A stretch of 64,000 bases of DNA from Microbulbifer pacificus (GCF_033723955.1 NZ_CP137555.1:807001-871000); one strand, 5' to 3'; counted from the stretch's first letter, positions 45,332 to 54,193 are shown. The notes: generated from the sequence alone by a model not told the origin. A program made the numbers and translations.

Positions 45332-46522
45332 TCAGTCCAGAATGATGTGCGGCAGGAAACGGGAGGAATCCTTGGTAATCAGGGTCGCATCCTCGCGAAT
45401 GCAGATGCCCGCTGCGCTATCGCCCACCACCCAGCTTCCTATCATGGTGTAGGCATCCGCATTGCGATACTCATCGCGGAATTTTGGCAGCGCATGCAAT
45501 GCCTGGCGGATATAGCGCCCATCGGCATAGGGACCGGCCGCGGAAATCTGCTCGCCACCCGTGGTGATCAGGTCCACGTTGGCGCCCTCGCGGGAGAACA
45601 GGGGTTTGCGCACCCAGCCGGCCGCCATCGGCTCACTGCTGGCGGTTTCAAAAAACGCGGGCAGCAAGTTGGGGTGATCGGGGTAGCGCGCCCACAGCAG
45701 CGGCAGAATGCCCTTGTTGGACAACAGCATTTTCCACGCGGGCTCGACCATCTGGGTATTACCGTCGGTAACGGCGCGGGCAAATTCTTCCTGCACCATG
45801 AATTCCCAGGGATACAGTTTGAACAGCCCTCTTATTGGCTCGCCGTCCATGTCGACAAACTGTTGACTCCCGTCTTTTGCATCACCAATAACGCCGATAT
45901 CTTCCAGCGCGATATAGCGCACATTCTTTCCTGCCTGCGCAGCGATATCCATCAGATAATTGACGGTGCCGCGGTCTTCGGCGTTGTCACGTACGCTGGT
46001 GAAATAGAACGGGGTCGGTAATTCCAGCTGGATAAACGCCTGCTCGATCTTGTCCTGCAGGGAATTAAACTGATCCGCACGTCCGGGCAAGACGCCGTTG
46101 CGGATCTGGTCTTCCAGCCAGACCCACTGGAAAAAACCGGTTTCAAACAGCGATGTCGGGGTGTCGTAATTGAGTTCGAGCAGTTTCGCCGGGCCAGTGC
46201 CGTCGTACACCAGATCCATACGGCCGTACAGATGCGGTTCGCCACTATTCCAGGAGTTCCACACATAGCTCCAGTAATCCCGCGGGATATTGAGCTGGGT
46301 GAGCATCTCTTCGCTGCGGGTGATATCCCCCACCATATCCATCACCATCTGGTGCAGCTCTTCGGTGGGTGCCTCCAGATCTTCCTCAATCTGCTGCAGA
46401 CTGAATTGGTAATAGGCGGTTTCATCCCAGTAGGGCTCACCGTCGAAGGTGTGGAAATCGAACCCGACTTCTTCCGCATAGTCGCGCCAGTTAGCGCGCT
46501 CGGTAATATTGATGCGCTGCAC
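45332..46522 (-). CDS. Glutathionylspermidine-synthase-like ATP-grasp ligase (YgiC/YjfC family)
   Basis: The 396-residue protein corresponds to the C-terminal synthetase half of E. coli Gss without the amidase half. Features are the N-terminal YWDETAYYQFSLQQIEEDLE, MDLVYDGTGPAKLLELNYDTPTSL, KLYPWEFMVQEEF and WKMLLSNKGILPLLWARYPDHPNLLPAFF, ending with MIGSWVVGDSAAGICIREDATLITKDSSRFLPHI. It should activate a peptide carboxylate with ATP and join it to an amine, but the YgiC/YjfC family lacks proven glutathionylspermidine activity. It is the last gene of a three-gene unit after DUF350 and DUF1190 genes, starting three bases after the latter, matching the yjfL-yjfM-yjfC part of E. coli. Confidence 0.87.
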   Translation of the reverse strand: MQRINITERANWRDYAEEVGFDFHTFDGEPYWDETAYYQFSLQQIEEDLEAPTEELHQMVMDMVGDITRSEEMLTQLNIPRDYWSYVWNSWNSGEPHLYGRMDLVYDGTGPAKLLELNYDTPTSLFETGFFQWVWLEDQIRNGVLPGRADQFNSLQDKIEQAFIQLELPTPFYFTSVRDNAEDRGTVNYLMDIAAQAGKNVRYIALEDIGVIGDAKDGSQQFVDMDGEPIRGLFKLYPWEFMVQEEFARAVTDGNTQMVEPAWKMLLSNKGILPLLWARYPDHPNLLPAFFETASSEPMAAGWVRKPLFSREGANVDLITTGGEQISAAGPYADGRYIRQALHALPKFRDEYRNADAYTMIGSWVVGDSAAGICIREDATLITKDSSRFLPHIILD

Positions 46523-46525
46523 GGG

Positions 46526-47122
46526 TTAGCTGCCAAAACTGCTGCGCGTGGCCGCCTGCTGCCCGAAACCACCGCGGCGCACCAACCTGCCGGCCTGGGG
46601 TTGAACCTGCGAAGGCTTGAAGGAGACGGGACCAACACCTTTCGCCACCGGTCTGTTGGTGGCGGTACGGAACGTATTGCGGTCATCACGGGATTTATAC
46701 AGGGGCTGCGTAGGCACGCTGCTGCCCGCACCGGCGGCGGTGGGTTGCTGCATATTCGCTCCCCCCGGTTGCTGCGTATTCGCCCCCCCGCGATTCATCA
46801 TCTGTCCGGCGAGATACCCCATCATCATCGGCATAAAGAAACTGCCACCGGAGGCGGTCTGCTGCGGCGCGGTCTCACACTTGCCCTCACCGAAATCCGC
46901 TTCGCACTCTTGCTTGTTTACGTATTTCGGCGCGACCTGCGGATGCAATGCCTTGGCCGCGGCGAAGTCGGCTTCGCACTGCTCTGTGCTATTCCAGCCG
47001 CCGGCACTGCACTCATCCGGATTGCTGTACACCATGCCCTGCACTTCTTTTTCACAACCGGCAATCAGTAGTGTGGCGACAGGAACCGTCAATACCAGAG
47101 CGGCTTTTTTACTGCGTTTCAT
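46526..47122 (-). CDS. DUF1190 lipoprotein (YjfM/YgiB-like)
   Basis: The 198-residue product has a lipoprotein signal with lipobox LIAGC (Cys23). A cysteine-containing repeated region follows (YSNPDECSAGGWNSTEQCEADF and NKQECEADFGEGKC), then a methionine/glycine-rich stretch (MPMMMGYLAGQMMN) and a flexible Gly/Gln/Arg-rich tail ending SSFGS. This is the DUF1190 pattern. The function is unknown; its constant partnership with a DUF350 membrane protein and a YjfC-type ATP-grasp ligase suggests it could be a substrate or scaffold of the ligase. It lies 19 bases after the DUF350 gene. Confidence 0.88.
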   Translation of the reverse strand: MKRSKKAALVLTVPVATLLIAGCEKEVQGMVYSNPDECSAGGWNSTEQCEADFAAAKALHPQVAPKYVNKQECEADFGEGKCETAPQQTASGGSFFMPMMMGYLAGQMMNRGGANTQQPGGANMQQPTAAGAGSSVPTQPLYKSRDDRNTFRTATNRPVAKGVGPVSFKPSQVQPQAGRLVRRGGFGQQAATRSSFGS

Positions 47123-47141
47123 CGTTTGCTTCCTGTAAAAA

Positions 47142-47555
47142 TTAATAGCTCATACATGCGGCGTTGATCAGACCGACCGCGATGGCGACCGTAGCGGCAA
47201 AAATGCCGGAGGCCATCTCACCGTTGTCGATGCGTTCGGACAGTTGTTTAAGCACCATTCGCAACACCACAAACGTGAGGGCCTGGACAATCAGTGCAAC
47301 AGCACCCCAGACGGCGCAATCCAGCAGGGACAGGGAATTGGTAATGGCGCTGGATAGCGGCAAGGCAAAACCGATAATCGCCCCGCCAAACGCCAACGCC
47401 GCCGCGGAATTGTTCGCGCGGATCAATGCCATCTCTGCGTGCGGCGTCATCCACGTATAAATACGCACAAAGATAAGCACCAGGACTATCGCCACGGCGA
47501 AATAGGCCAGGAAAGGGGGAATACCGTTTAACGATGACAGTGTAGTGGCAAGCAT
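47142..47555 (-). CDS. DUF350 inner-membrane protein (YjfL-like)
   Basis: The 137-residue protein has four hydrophobic helices (around FLAYFAVAIVLVLIFVRIYTW, ALAFGGAIIGFALPLSSA, AVWGAVALIVQALTFVVLRMV, GIFAATVAIAVGLINAACMSY), as in DUF350/YjfL proteins, which form two repeats of a two-helix unit. The ATG at 47555 has AAGGA seven bases upstream and is preferred over the track-length start at 47585. It is the first gene of the three-gene DUF350-DUF1190-ATP-grasp unit. The E. coli equivalents sit in a larger locus with a PspA relative that is not seen here. Confidence 0.88.
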   Translation of the reverse strand: MLATTLSSLNGIPPFLAYFAVAIVLVLIFVRIYTWMTPHAEMALIRANNSAAALAFGGAIIGFALPLSSAITNSLSLLDCAVWGAVALIVQALTFVVLRMVLKQLSERIDNGEMASGIFAATVAIAVGLINAACMSY

Positions 47556-47703
47556 GACCGAGTCCTTGATGAGGTAAGCAGGCAATAGCGAATAAAAAAA
47601 CCGCCGGATTCTGACATAAAACAGGGGGTGGCTCTATCTGGCGATCCCTGCTGATACAATGCGCGCCACAGCCGTCCTCCCCCCACCCTACACAAGGTAC
47701 CCC

Positions 47704-48477
47704 ATGGAACTTACCCTCACCCTGCTTCTGGTGTTGTTTGCCGTCGCCATGCTGGCGGGCTGGGTGGATACGCTCGCCGGCGGCGGCGGATTGTTGACCC
47801 TGCCGGCACTGCTGCTGACGGGTGTGCCGCCGGTAACGGCGCTGGCGACCAACAAAAGCCAGGCGGTCATCGGTACCCTGACCGCAACCGCCACCCTGTT
47901 TGCCAAGGGGCACCTGCGCGAGCGCAAGCTGATCCTGCCGGTTGCCACCGCAGCACTCGGTGCGGCGCTGGGTACCTGGTTGATCCAGCGCGTCGACACC
48001 AGCTGGCTCAGCTGGGTAATCCCGGTTCTGCTGCTCGGTGTGGCCCTGTATGTCTGGCTGACGCCGCACATGGGCAAAAGTGACAGTCACCCCAGATTGA
48101 GTGAAAAGCAGTGGGCGTGTACCTGTGCCCCGACGGTCGGGTTTTATGACGGCGCCTTCGGGCCGGGTACCGGTACCTTTTTCGCCGCCGCGGGAGTGGC
48201 CTTTCGCGGCCAGACACTGCTGACCGCCACCATTCGCGCAAAGCTGTTCAACCTGACCACCAATGTGGTTTCCGTTGCGCTGTTTGCCGCCGCGGGCAAG
48301 GTAATCTGGACCATCGCCGCCACCATGATGGCGGGACAGGTCATCGGGGCCTTTATCGGCAGCCACACCATGCTCGCGGGCGGCACCCGGCTGATACGCC
48401 CGCTGGTGATCACCATGTGTGTGCTGATGTCCGTGAGCCAGATCGCCCAGCACCTGAATCTGTTGAATCTGTCCTAA
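47704..48477 (+). CDS. TSUP-family transporter (YfcA-like)
   Basis: The 257-residue inner-membrane protein has about eight hydrophobic segments and the two-repeat layout of the TauE/SafE (TSUP) family. The glycine-rich opening reads WVDTLAGGGGLLTLPALLLTGVPPVTALATNK, and the second repeat reads GFYDGAFGPGTGTFFAAAGVAFRG with KLFNLTTN. The group includes exporters of sulfite, sulfoacetate and other organic sulfur anions, but the substrate of YfcA-like members is not known. The ATG at 47704 with AAGG upstream is preferred over 47659. It is divergent from the DUF350 operon. Confidence 0.88.
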   Translation: MELTLTLLLVLFAVAMLAGWVDTLAGGGGLLTLPALLLTGVPPVTALATNKSQAVIGTLTATATLFAKGHLRERKLILPVATAALGAALGTWLIQRVDTSWLSWVIPVLLLGVALYVWLTPHMGKSDSHPRLSEKQWACTCAPTVGFYDGAFGPGTGTFFAAAGVAFRGQTLLTATIRAKLFNLTTNVVSVALFAAAGKVIWTIAATMMAGQVIGAFIGSHTMLAGGTRLIRPLVITMCVLMSVSQIAQHLNLLNLS

Positions 48478-48573
48478 CCGGCAGACCATCCTCTGGTATT
48501 GAGAATCACGCCGGGCATAGCCCCGCCGCTGGTGGTATTCTTGCGCGCTCGACAGAAAACTAACTGAAACCCT

Positions 48574-48894
48574 ATGTATTACTCACTTGGCGACTTGTTC
48601 TGGCTGTTCCTGCTGATCCTGGCAGCCTGGTATTTCTGGGCCGGCATGGCTGCCAAGGACCGGGTGCGCCGCATCGTTAAGGCGCACTGTGCCGAGACCG
48701 GGGTCCAGCTGCTGGACGATACCGTAATGCTGGTGCGCACCCGTCTGAAGCGGGACAAAAGCGGCCAGGTGCGGCTGCTGCGCCAGTACGAATTTGAGTT
48801 CACCTCCACCGGCGAGCGCCGCTACAGCGGCATTGCGGTGTTGCACGGGCAGCGGGTCAACCAGATCCAGCTGTCGCCCTTTCATATGGCCTGA
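48574..48894 (+). CDS. DUF3301 small membrane-anchored protein
   Basis: The 106-residue product has one N-terminal membrane helix (LFWLFLLILAAWYFWAGMAAKD) and a soluble basic domain with CAETGVQLLDDTVMLVRTRLKR and YEFEFTSTGERRYSGIAVLHGQRVNQIQLSPF, which is the DUF3301 pattern seen across Gammaproteobacteria. No function is known. It is followed after 55 bases by a DUF1653 gene in the same direction. Confidence 0.85.
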   Translation: MYYSLGDLFWLFLLILAAWYFWAGMAAKDRVRRIVKAHCAETGVQLLDDTVMLVRTRLKRDKSGQVRLLRQYEFEFTSTGERRYSGIAVLHGQRVNQIQLSPFHMA

Positions 48895-48949
48895 CCACCG
48901 TGCATCTGGCCTGACTTTTCCCTTCAGGAATACCCATCCAGGAACATCC

Positions 48950-49162
48950 ATGCAGAAAGGCATATACCGTCACTACAAAGGCAACCTTTACCATTTGCTG
49001 GAAATCGCCACCCACTCTGAAACCGGGGAACAATTGGCGATCTATCGCGCTCTGTATGATGATTTCGGCGTATGGGCGCGCCCGCTGGCGATGTTCGCAG
49101 AAACCGTCGAAAAAGACGGGGTGATCGTGCCCCGTTTCGCGCTGGAAAAGCCGCTTAACTGA
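48950..49162 (+). CDS. DUF1653 small protein
   Basis: The 70-residue protein opens with KGIYRHYKGNLYHLLEIATHSETGEQLAIYRALY, the classic DUF1653 sequence, and ends with a short acidic strand and hydrophobic tail (VIVPRFALEKPLN). It is a small beta-rich domain of unknown role. The ATG at 48950 has AGGA six bases upstream; the frame is open further upstream but without a start that respects the family. It lies between DUF3301 and a Rossmann reductase gene in the same direction. Confidence 0.88.
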   Translation: MQKGIYRHYKGNLYHLLEIATHSETGEQLAIYRALYDDFGVWARPLAMFAETVEKDGVIVPRFALEKPLN

Positions 49163-49227
49163 ATCCCCCTATACAAACTCGGTTCCGGTACAACAAGGTC
49201 CCAGAGACCACACAATAAGGACAACAG

Positions 49228-50295
49228 GTGAACAACAAGCAGATCCTGATTTACGGCGCCTACGGCTATACCGGGGAATTGATTGCCCGCAAGGCGGTGG
49301 CCCGGGGCCTGAAACCCATTCTGTCCGGTCGCAGTGCGGCAAAGCTGCAGCCGCTGGCCAATGAGCTGGGGCTCGCCGCTATCGCCATCAGTCTCGACGA
49401 CGAAGACGTGCTGGCGCGAACCCTGCGGGATGTGGCGGTGGTCATCCACTGTGCCGGCCCCTTCTCCGCCACCGCAGAACCGATGATGCGCGCCTGCATC
49501 AAAAGCGGTACCCATTACCAGGACATCACCGGAGAGATGGCGGTGTACCAGCAGGCGCATGCGCTGGATGCAGAGGCGAAAGCCGCAGGGGTGGTGCTCT
49601 GCCCCGGTACCGGTTTTGATGTGATCCCCACCGACTGCCTGGCGATGGCACTGCACAAGGCCATGACCAGCGCCACCCACCTGACCCTGGGGTTCGACTC
49701 CGACTCGGGACTCAGTCCGGGCACCGCCAAGACGTCCATCGAGAGCCTGGGCGTGGGCGGCGCGGTGCGCCGCAACGGCAAGATCGAGGTGATTCCCCAC
49801 GGCGAACTGACGCGCAAGATCAACTTCGGCCGCGGTGAAAAGTTTGCCGTGGCCATCCCTTGGGGCGACGTGGCCACCGCCTACTACTCCACCGAGATCC
49901 CGAATATCGAGGTCTACATACCCATGAGTCCGCGGCGGGCGAAAAAAATGCAGGGGCTGAACAAGTTTCGCTGGCTGCTGCGCATGCAGTGGATGCAGAA
50001 GTGGCTGAAAGGCAAGGTGGACAAGAGTGTGCGCGGGCCGACCGAGAACCAGCGCGCCGAGCAGAAAACCTGGGTGTGGGGCGAGGTGCGCAACGACCGC
50101 CGCGGCGAGCGCCGGGTGGGCCGCGTGGTCACGGCCAACGGTTACGATGTGACCGTGTACGGCTCACTGGCGGTCATGGAGTACCTGCTCGATTACAAGG
50201 GCGAGGGCGGCTATTTCACCCCATCAAAACTCTGCGGTCACCAGCTGGTGGAAAAACTGCCGGGCTCCGGTGCCATCAAGATCGGAATTGATTAA
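49228..50295 (+). CDS. Saccharopine-dehydrogenase-like NAD(P)-binding protein
   Basis: The 355-residue protein has a Rossmann N-terminus (ILIYGAYGYTGELIARKAVARG), the family segment VIHCAGPFSATAEPMMRACIKSGTHYQDITGE, and LCPGTGFDVIPTDCLA. These place it with the saccharopine dehydrogenase/trans-acting enoyl reductase group, members of which act on lipid or amino-acid substrates. Lysine degradation is not implied. The GTG at 49228 has AAGGA upstream. A nested palindromic repeat begins 21 bases after its stop. Confidence 0.82.
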   Translation: MNNKQILIYGAYGYTGELIARKAVARGLKPILSGRSAAKLQPLANELGLAAIAISLDDEDVLARTLRDVAVVIHCAGPFSATAEPMMRACIKSGTHYQDITGEMAVYQQAHALDAEAKAAGVVLCPGTGFDVIPTDCLAMALHKAMTSATHLTLGFDSDSGLSPGTAKTSIESLGVGGAVRRNGKIEVIPHGELTRKINFGRGEKFAVAIPWGDVATAYYSTEIPNIEVYIPMSPRRAKKMQGLNKFRWLLRMQWMQKWLKGKVDKSVRGPTENQRAEQKTWVWGEVRNDRRGERRVGRVVTANGYDVTVYGSLAVMEYLLDYKGEGGYFTPSKLCGHQLVEKLPGSGAIKIGID

Positions 50296-50315
50296 GCCCG
50301 AGTGTGTTCCCTGGC

Positions 50316-50424
50316 GGCAAGGCGCCAGGGCGAGCACTTCGAATCGCTGTAAATACATCCATGTACGCTCCGTCGGCGACGTCCTGTCGCCGACGGTTCG
50401 AATTACTCGCCCTGGCACCTTGCC
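50316..50424 (+). repeat. Nested palindromic repeat, copy C
   Basis: The outer arms (50316-50343 and 50397-50424) are complementary at 25 of 28 positions. The core (50344-50369) matches the core of copies A and B at 23 of 26 positions. The inner 11-bp stem (50370-50380 with 50386-50396) has loop GTCCT. Arms and stem sequences are unrelated to those of A and B. It lies in sense orientation right after the Rossmann reductase gene. Confidence 0.9.
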
Positions 50425-50527
50425 TTCGCCCAGAACTATCGACACTTAAGCACCCCCAAAATAAGATTTCACGGATCTGACACATTTCGGTCAAGTCCGC
50501 GCAACATTGGCTTCGTACTTTTAGGGC

Positions 50528-51055
50528 ATGCGAAGCCTACCTATCACACTTAAAACGGTCGATGTCTCCCTGGTTCTGCGCATGGCGCAGCGGGCGACGC
50601 GACCGGCATCGCGCAGGAACTACCTGCTTCTCTCTCGCTCTGCTGACGGCTGGCTGTACCTGCTGTCACCACTGCTGGTGGCGATCATCGACATGGTGGC
50701 GGCACTCGAGTTTCTCTACACCTGCGGCGCGGCCTTCGCCGTTGAGCGTTCGCTCTACTGGACCATCAAAAACACCACCAAGCGCAACCGCCCGCCGGAT
50801 GCCATCCCGGGGCTGCGCTCCATCGTCGTCGCCAACGACCGCTTCAGCCTGCCCTCCGGCCACACCTCCGGCGCCTTCCTGTTCGTGACTATGCTGAGCC
50901 AATGCCTGAACCCGCTGTGGGCGCTGGGTTACTTCTGGGCCGCGGGCGTCGGCACGTCGCGGGTGGGACTCGGTGTGCACTTCCCCACCGACGTGTGTGC
51001 CGGTGCGCTGCTCGGCACCAGCGTGGGCTTTGCCCTCAGCGGCGCACTGCTGTAA
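50528..51055 (+). CDS. PAP2-family membrane phosphatase
   Basis: The 175-residue membrane protein carries the three phosphatidic-acid-phosphatase motifs: KNTTKRNRP (K-x6-RP), PSGHTSG, and SRVGLGVHFPTDV (S-R-x5-H-x3-D). It should remove phosphate from a lipid pyrophosphate or phospholipid on the membrane. It is followed after 47 bases by a glycosyltransferase gene in the same direction, and the pair may act on a common lipid-linked substrate. The cysteine-containing LSQCLNPLWALGYF helix and a C-terminal hydrophobic helix complete the membrane part. Confidence 0.87.
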   Translation: MRSLPITLKTVDVSLVLRMAQRATRPASRRNYLLLSRSADGWLYLLSPLLVAIIDMVAALEFLYTCGAAFAVERSLYWTIKNTTKRNRPPDAIPGLRSIVVANDRFSLPSGHTSGAFLFVTMLSQCLNPLWALGYFWAAGVGTSRVGLGVHFPTDVCAGALLGTSVGFALSGALL

Positions 51056-51102
51056 GCGGTCATTCCAATAATTATCTTTCCTCGGCTCTACGGAGAAGCA
51101 CC

Positions 51103-52224
51103 TTGAAAATACTCTACGGCGTTCAGGGCACCGGCAACGGCCATATCTCCCGCGCGCGCGCCATGGCCGAGGCCTTCCGGCAGTTTCCGGGGCTGGAAGT
51201 CCAGTGGCTGTTCAGCGGCCGTCCACCGGAAAAGCTGTTTGCCATGGAGGCCTTCGGCGAATTCTGGTGGCGCGAGGGCCTGACCTTTGTGCACAGGGCA
51301 GGAAAGATCGACCAGATCGCCACCGCAAAGCAGCTGAACCTCAGTCGTTTATTGGAAGATATCCGCGAACTGCCGGTACAGGACTTCGACCTGGTGATCA
51401 GCGATTTCGAACCGGTCACCGCCTGGGCGGCGAAGAAGCGCAAGTGCCCGAGCCTGGGACTGGGTCACCAGTACGCGTTCGACTTCGCCATCCCCGCTCC
51501 GCGCTTCGGCTGGACCGCACGTGCCATCATGAAAATGTTTGCCCCTGTGCAGGTGAGTCTCGGCATGCACTGGCACCACTTCGGCCACCCGATATTGCCA
51601 CCGATCGCGCAAGCGCACGGCCAAGCCGATACGGCACAACAGGATCACGTGCTGGTGTACCTGCCGTTTGAACACGCGGAATCACTGCTGCACCAGCTTG
51701 CGCAACTACCCCACACCTTCATCGTGTACGGATTGCCAACCGAGCTGCCGGCGGCAGACAACATTGTGTTGAAGGCGCCCTCGGTGCAAGGCTTCCGCGA
51801 GGATGTGGCCAGTGCCCGCGCGGTGATCTGCAACAGCGGCTTTGAACTGATCGCGGAAACCCTCACTCTCGGCAAGCCCATCCTATCGCGTCCGCTAAAA
51901 GGACAGTTCGAGCAAGAGGCCAATGCCATGGCCCTCACCCAGCTGCAACTGGCCAAAGTCGTGGAAAAGATGGATGCCCTTACCATCGGCCGCTGGCTAC
52001 AGGAGCAACCGCGCGGCGTGCATATTGACTGGCCGGATGTGGCCGACTCCATCGTGCAGTGGATCGCCGATGACCGGAGCGAAAGTCAACAACAGCTGTC
52101 ATCGCGCCTGTGGGCCAACGTCATCCCCGGCCGCACGGGTGCCGGCAGTAAAGGCAGCGCCGCCCCTCATCCCATCCGGCCGGCACAGGAAATGGACGGC
52201 ATCAAGGGTGGCGAGAGCACCTGA
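51103..52224 (+). CDS. GT-B glycosyltransferase of the MJ1255/VC2487 family
   Basis: The 373-residue product starts with KILYGVQGTGNGHISRARAMAEAF, the signature of the MJ1255/VC2487 family of MurG-like glycosyltransferases. The central DLVISDFEPVTAWAAKKR and the nucleotide-sugar segment ICNSGFELIAETLTLGKPILSRPLKGQFEQEANA are present. The sugar and acceptor are unknown. The TTG at 51103 is supported by GGAGAA six bases upstream; no ATG is in frame nearby. The C-terminal 50 residues are low-complexity and probably disordered. Partnership with the PAP2 gene suggests a lipid-linked acceptor. Confidence 0.83.
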   Translation: MKILYGVQGTGNGHISRARAMAEAFRQFPGLEVQWLFSGRPPEKLFAMEAFGEFWWREGLTFVHRAGKIDQIATAKQLNLSRLLEDIRELPVQDFDLVISDFEPVTAWAAKKRKCPSLGLGHQYAFDFAIPAPRFGWTARAIMKMFAPVQVSLGMHWHHFGHPILPPIAQAHGQADTAQQDHVLVYLPFEHAESLLHQLAQLPHTFIVYGLPTELPAADNIVLKAPSVQGFREDVASARAVICNSGFELIAETLTLGKPILSRPLKGQFEQEANAMALTQLQLAKVVEKMDALTIGRWLQEQPRGVHIDWPDVADSIVQWIADDRSESQQQLSSRLWANVIPGRTGAGSKGSAAPHPIRPAQEMDGIKGGEST

Positions 52225-52356
52225 AAGCAGCGGACTTTCCCGGCGGTGGTCGCTGCCCAGCAAATTGATCAGTGGCCATTACCTGATAAGTCATTGCCGT
52301 CACCACATCCACTGCCTACCCTGATCCGCTTCCTATAAAACTGAGGCGGAGTGGTT

Positions 52357-54165
52357 ATGAGCGAGCAGTATCTGGTAGACCGGGATATCGAATTCCTGCT
52401 GTACGAATTTCTCGACACCGAGGCCCTGCTGCAACGCCCCCGCTACCGTGAACATTCCCGGGAAGTCTTCGACGCGACTCTGGGTACTGCAAAGACCATC
52501 GCGGAAAAATACTTCGCCAATCACTACACCAAGGGCGATGCCTGTGAGCCCACCTTCGATGGCGAAAACGTCACCCTGGTGGAAGAAACCCACAAGGCCT
52601 GGAACGCTTTTGCCGAGGCCGGCTTCCTCGCCGCCCACTACGATTTTGACGAGGGCGGCATGCAACTGCCGGAGGTGATCCTGCGCAGCGCCATGGCCTA
52701 CATCAACGCCGCCAACGTGGGCAGCGCGGCCTACCCCTTCCTCACCCTGGGCGCGGCCAACCTGGTGCACAGTTTCGCCAGTGAAGAACTGAAAAACCGC
52801 TATCTGCCACCGATGATGGACGGCCGCTACGCCGGCACCATGGCATTGACCGAACCGGACCAGGGCTCGGCGCTTGCGGACATCCGCACCACCGCGACAC
52901 CGGCGGAAGACGGCAGTTACCGTCTGCGCGGACAGAAAATGTTTATCTCCGGCGGCGACCAGCCGATTACGGAAAATATCGTGCACTTGGTGCTGGCACG
53001 CATCAAGGATGCGCCGCCCGGGGTTAAAGGTATTTCCCTGTTCCTGGTGCCGAAATTCATCCCCGCCAGTGACGTCAGCGAAGCCACCCGCAACGATGTG
53101 CAGCTCGCAGGGCTGCTGCACAAGATGGGCTACCGCAATACCACGTCCACGGTATTGAGTTTTGGTGAAAATGGCGGCGCCATCGGCTACCTGATCGGCG
53201 AACCCCACAAGGGCCTGAGTTACATGTTCCAGATGATGAACGAGGCCCGTATCGGCGTTGGCACCGGCGCTGCGGTACTGGGTTACCGTGGCTACCGGCA
53301 CGCGCTGCAGTATGCAAAGGAGCGCCCCCAGGGTCGCCTGCCCTCCAACCGCGACCCGCAGTCAAAGCAGGTACCCATCATCCAGCATGCCGATGTACGT
53401 CGTATGCTGTTGATGCAGAAAAGCTACGTCGAAGGCGGTCTCGCGCTCTGCCTCTACGCCTCCTCCCTGTTTGAGGATGCACACAGCGCGGAGTCCGAAA
53501 GCGAGCGGCAACAGGCCGCAGAGCTGCTGGACCTGCTCACCCCCATCGTAAAATCCTGGCCGTCCAGGTACTGCCTCAAGGCCAACGATCTGGCGATTCA
53601 GGTGCTCGGCGGTTCCGGCTATATCCGCGAGTACCCCCTCGAACAGCTGTACCGCGACAACCGCCTGAACCCGATCCACGAAGGTACCGAGGGCATCCAG
53701 GCCATGGACCTGCTGGGACGCAAAGTACCGGCAAAAGGGCTCGCCGGTTACAAGATCCTCGCCGGGGAAATCGGCAAAACCATCGCCGCCTGTAGCGGGG
53801 ATGCAGAGCTGCTAGTACTGGCGCAGTGTCTCGGCGACAGCCTCACCCGCCTCAACGGCACCACCGAAAATCTGCTGGGGAAATTGGCTACGGACGCCGA
53901 CCTCGGCCTCGCCAACGCCGCACTGTATCTCGATGCCTTCGGCCGCGTGGTGGTGAGCTGGATCTGGCTGCGCCAGGCCCTGATCGCATCGCAGAAGCTC
54001 AGCACCGGCAGCGCGCTCAGTGACGAAGAGGAGAATTTCTACCGCGGCAAGCTGCAGGCCGCGCGCTTCTATATCCAGTGGGAACTACCGGAAATCGGCC
54101 CGCAGCTGGCGCTGCTCGACACGGGCAACCGCGTGCCGTTTGATATGCAGCGGGACTGGTTCTGA
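52357..54165 (+). CDS. Acyl-CoA dehydrogenase, large 600-residue type
   Basis: The 602-residue FAD enzyme belongs to the long acyl-CoA dehydrogenases with an extra C-terminal domain. It shows GTMALTEPDQGSALADIRTTA, GQKMFISGGDQ, NEARIGVGTGAAVLGYRGYRHALQYAKERPQGR, and the catalytic glutamate region LNPIHEGTEGIQAMDLLGRK. It should oxidise medium to long acyl-CoA in beta-oxidation. The ATG at 52357 with GGAG five bases upstream is preferred over the GTG at 52351. It is monocistronic with a strong terminator after the stop. This is the third acyl-CoA dehydrogenase of the window and of a different subclass from the 28-30 kb pair. Confidence 0.92.
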   Translation: MSEQYLVDRDIEFLLYEFLDTEALLQRPRYREHSREVFDATLGTAKTIAEKYFANHYTKGDACEPTFDGENVTLVEETHKAWNAFAEAGFLAAHYDFDEGGMQLPEVILRSAMAYINAANVGSAAYPFLTLGAANLVHSFASEELKNRYLPPMMDGRYAGTMALTEPDQGSALADIRTTATPAEDGSYRLRGQKMFISGGDQPITENIVHLVLARIKDAPPGVKGISLFLVPKFIPASDVSEATRNDVQLAGLLHKMGYRNTTSTVLSFGENGGAIGYLIGEPHKGLSYMFQMMNEARIGVGTGAAVLGYRGYRHALQYAKERPQGRLPSNRDPQSKQVPIIQHADVRRMLLMQKSYVEGGLALCLYASSLFEDAHSAESESERQQAAELLDLLTPIVKSWPSRYCLKANDLAIQVLGGSGYIREYPLEQLYRDNRLNPIHEGTEGIQAMDLLGRKVPAKGLAGYKILAGEIGKTIAACSGDAELLVLAQCLGDSLTRLNGTTENLLGKLATDADLGLANAALYLDAFGRVVVSWIWLRQALIASQKLSTGSALSDEEENFYRGKLQAARFYIQWELPEIGPQLALLDTGNRVPFDMQRDWF

Positions 54166-54193
54166 GCCGACCTCGCAGAAATAGCAGCAATTA

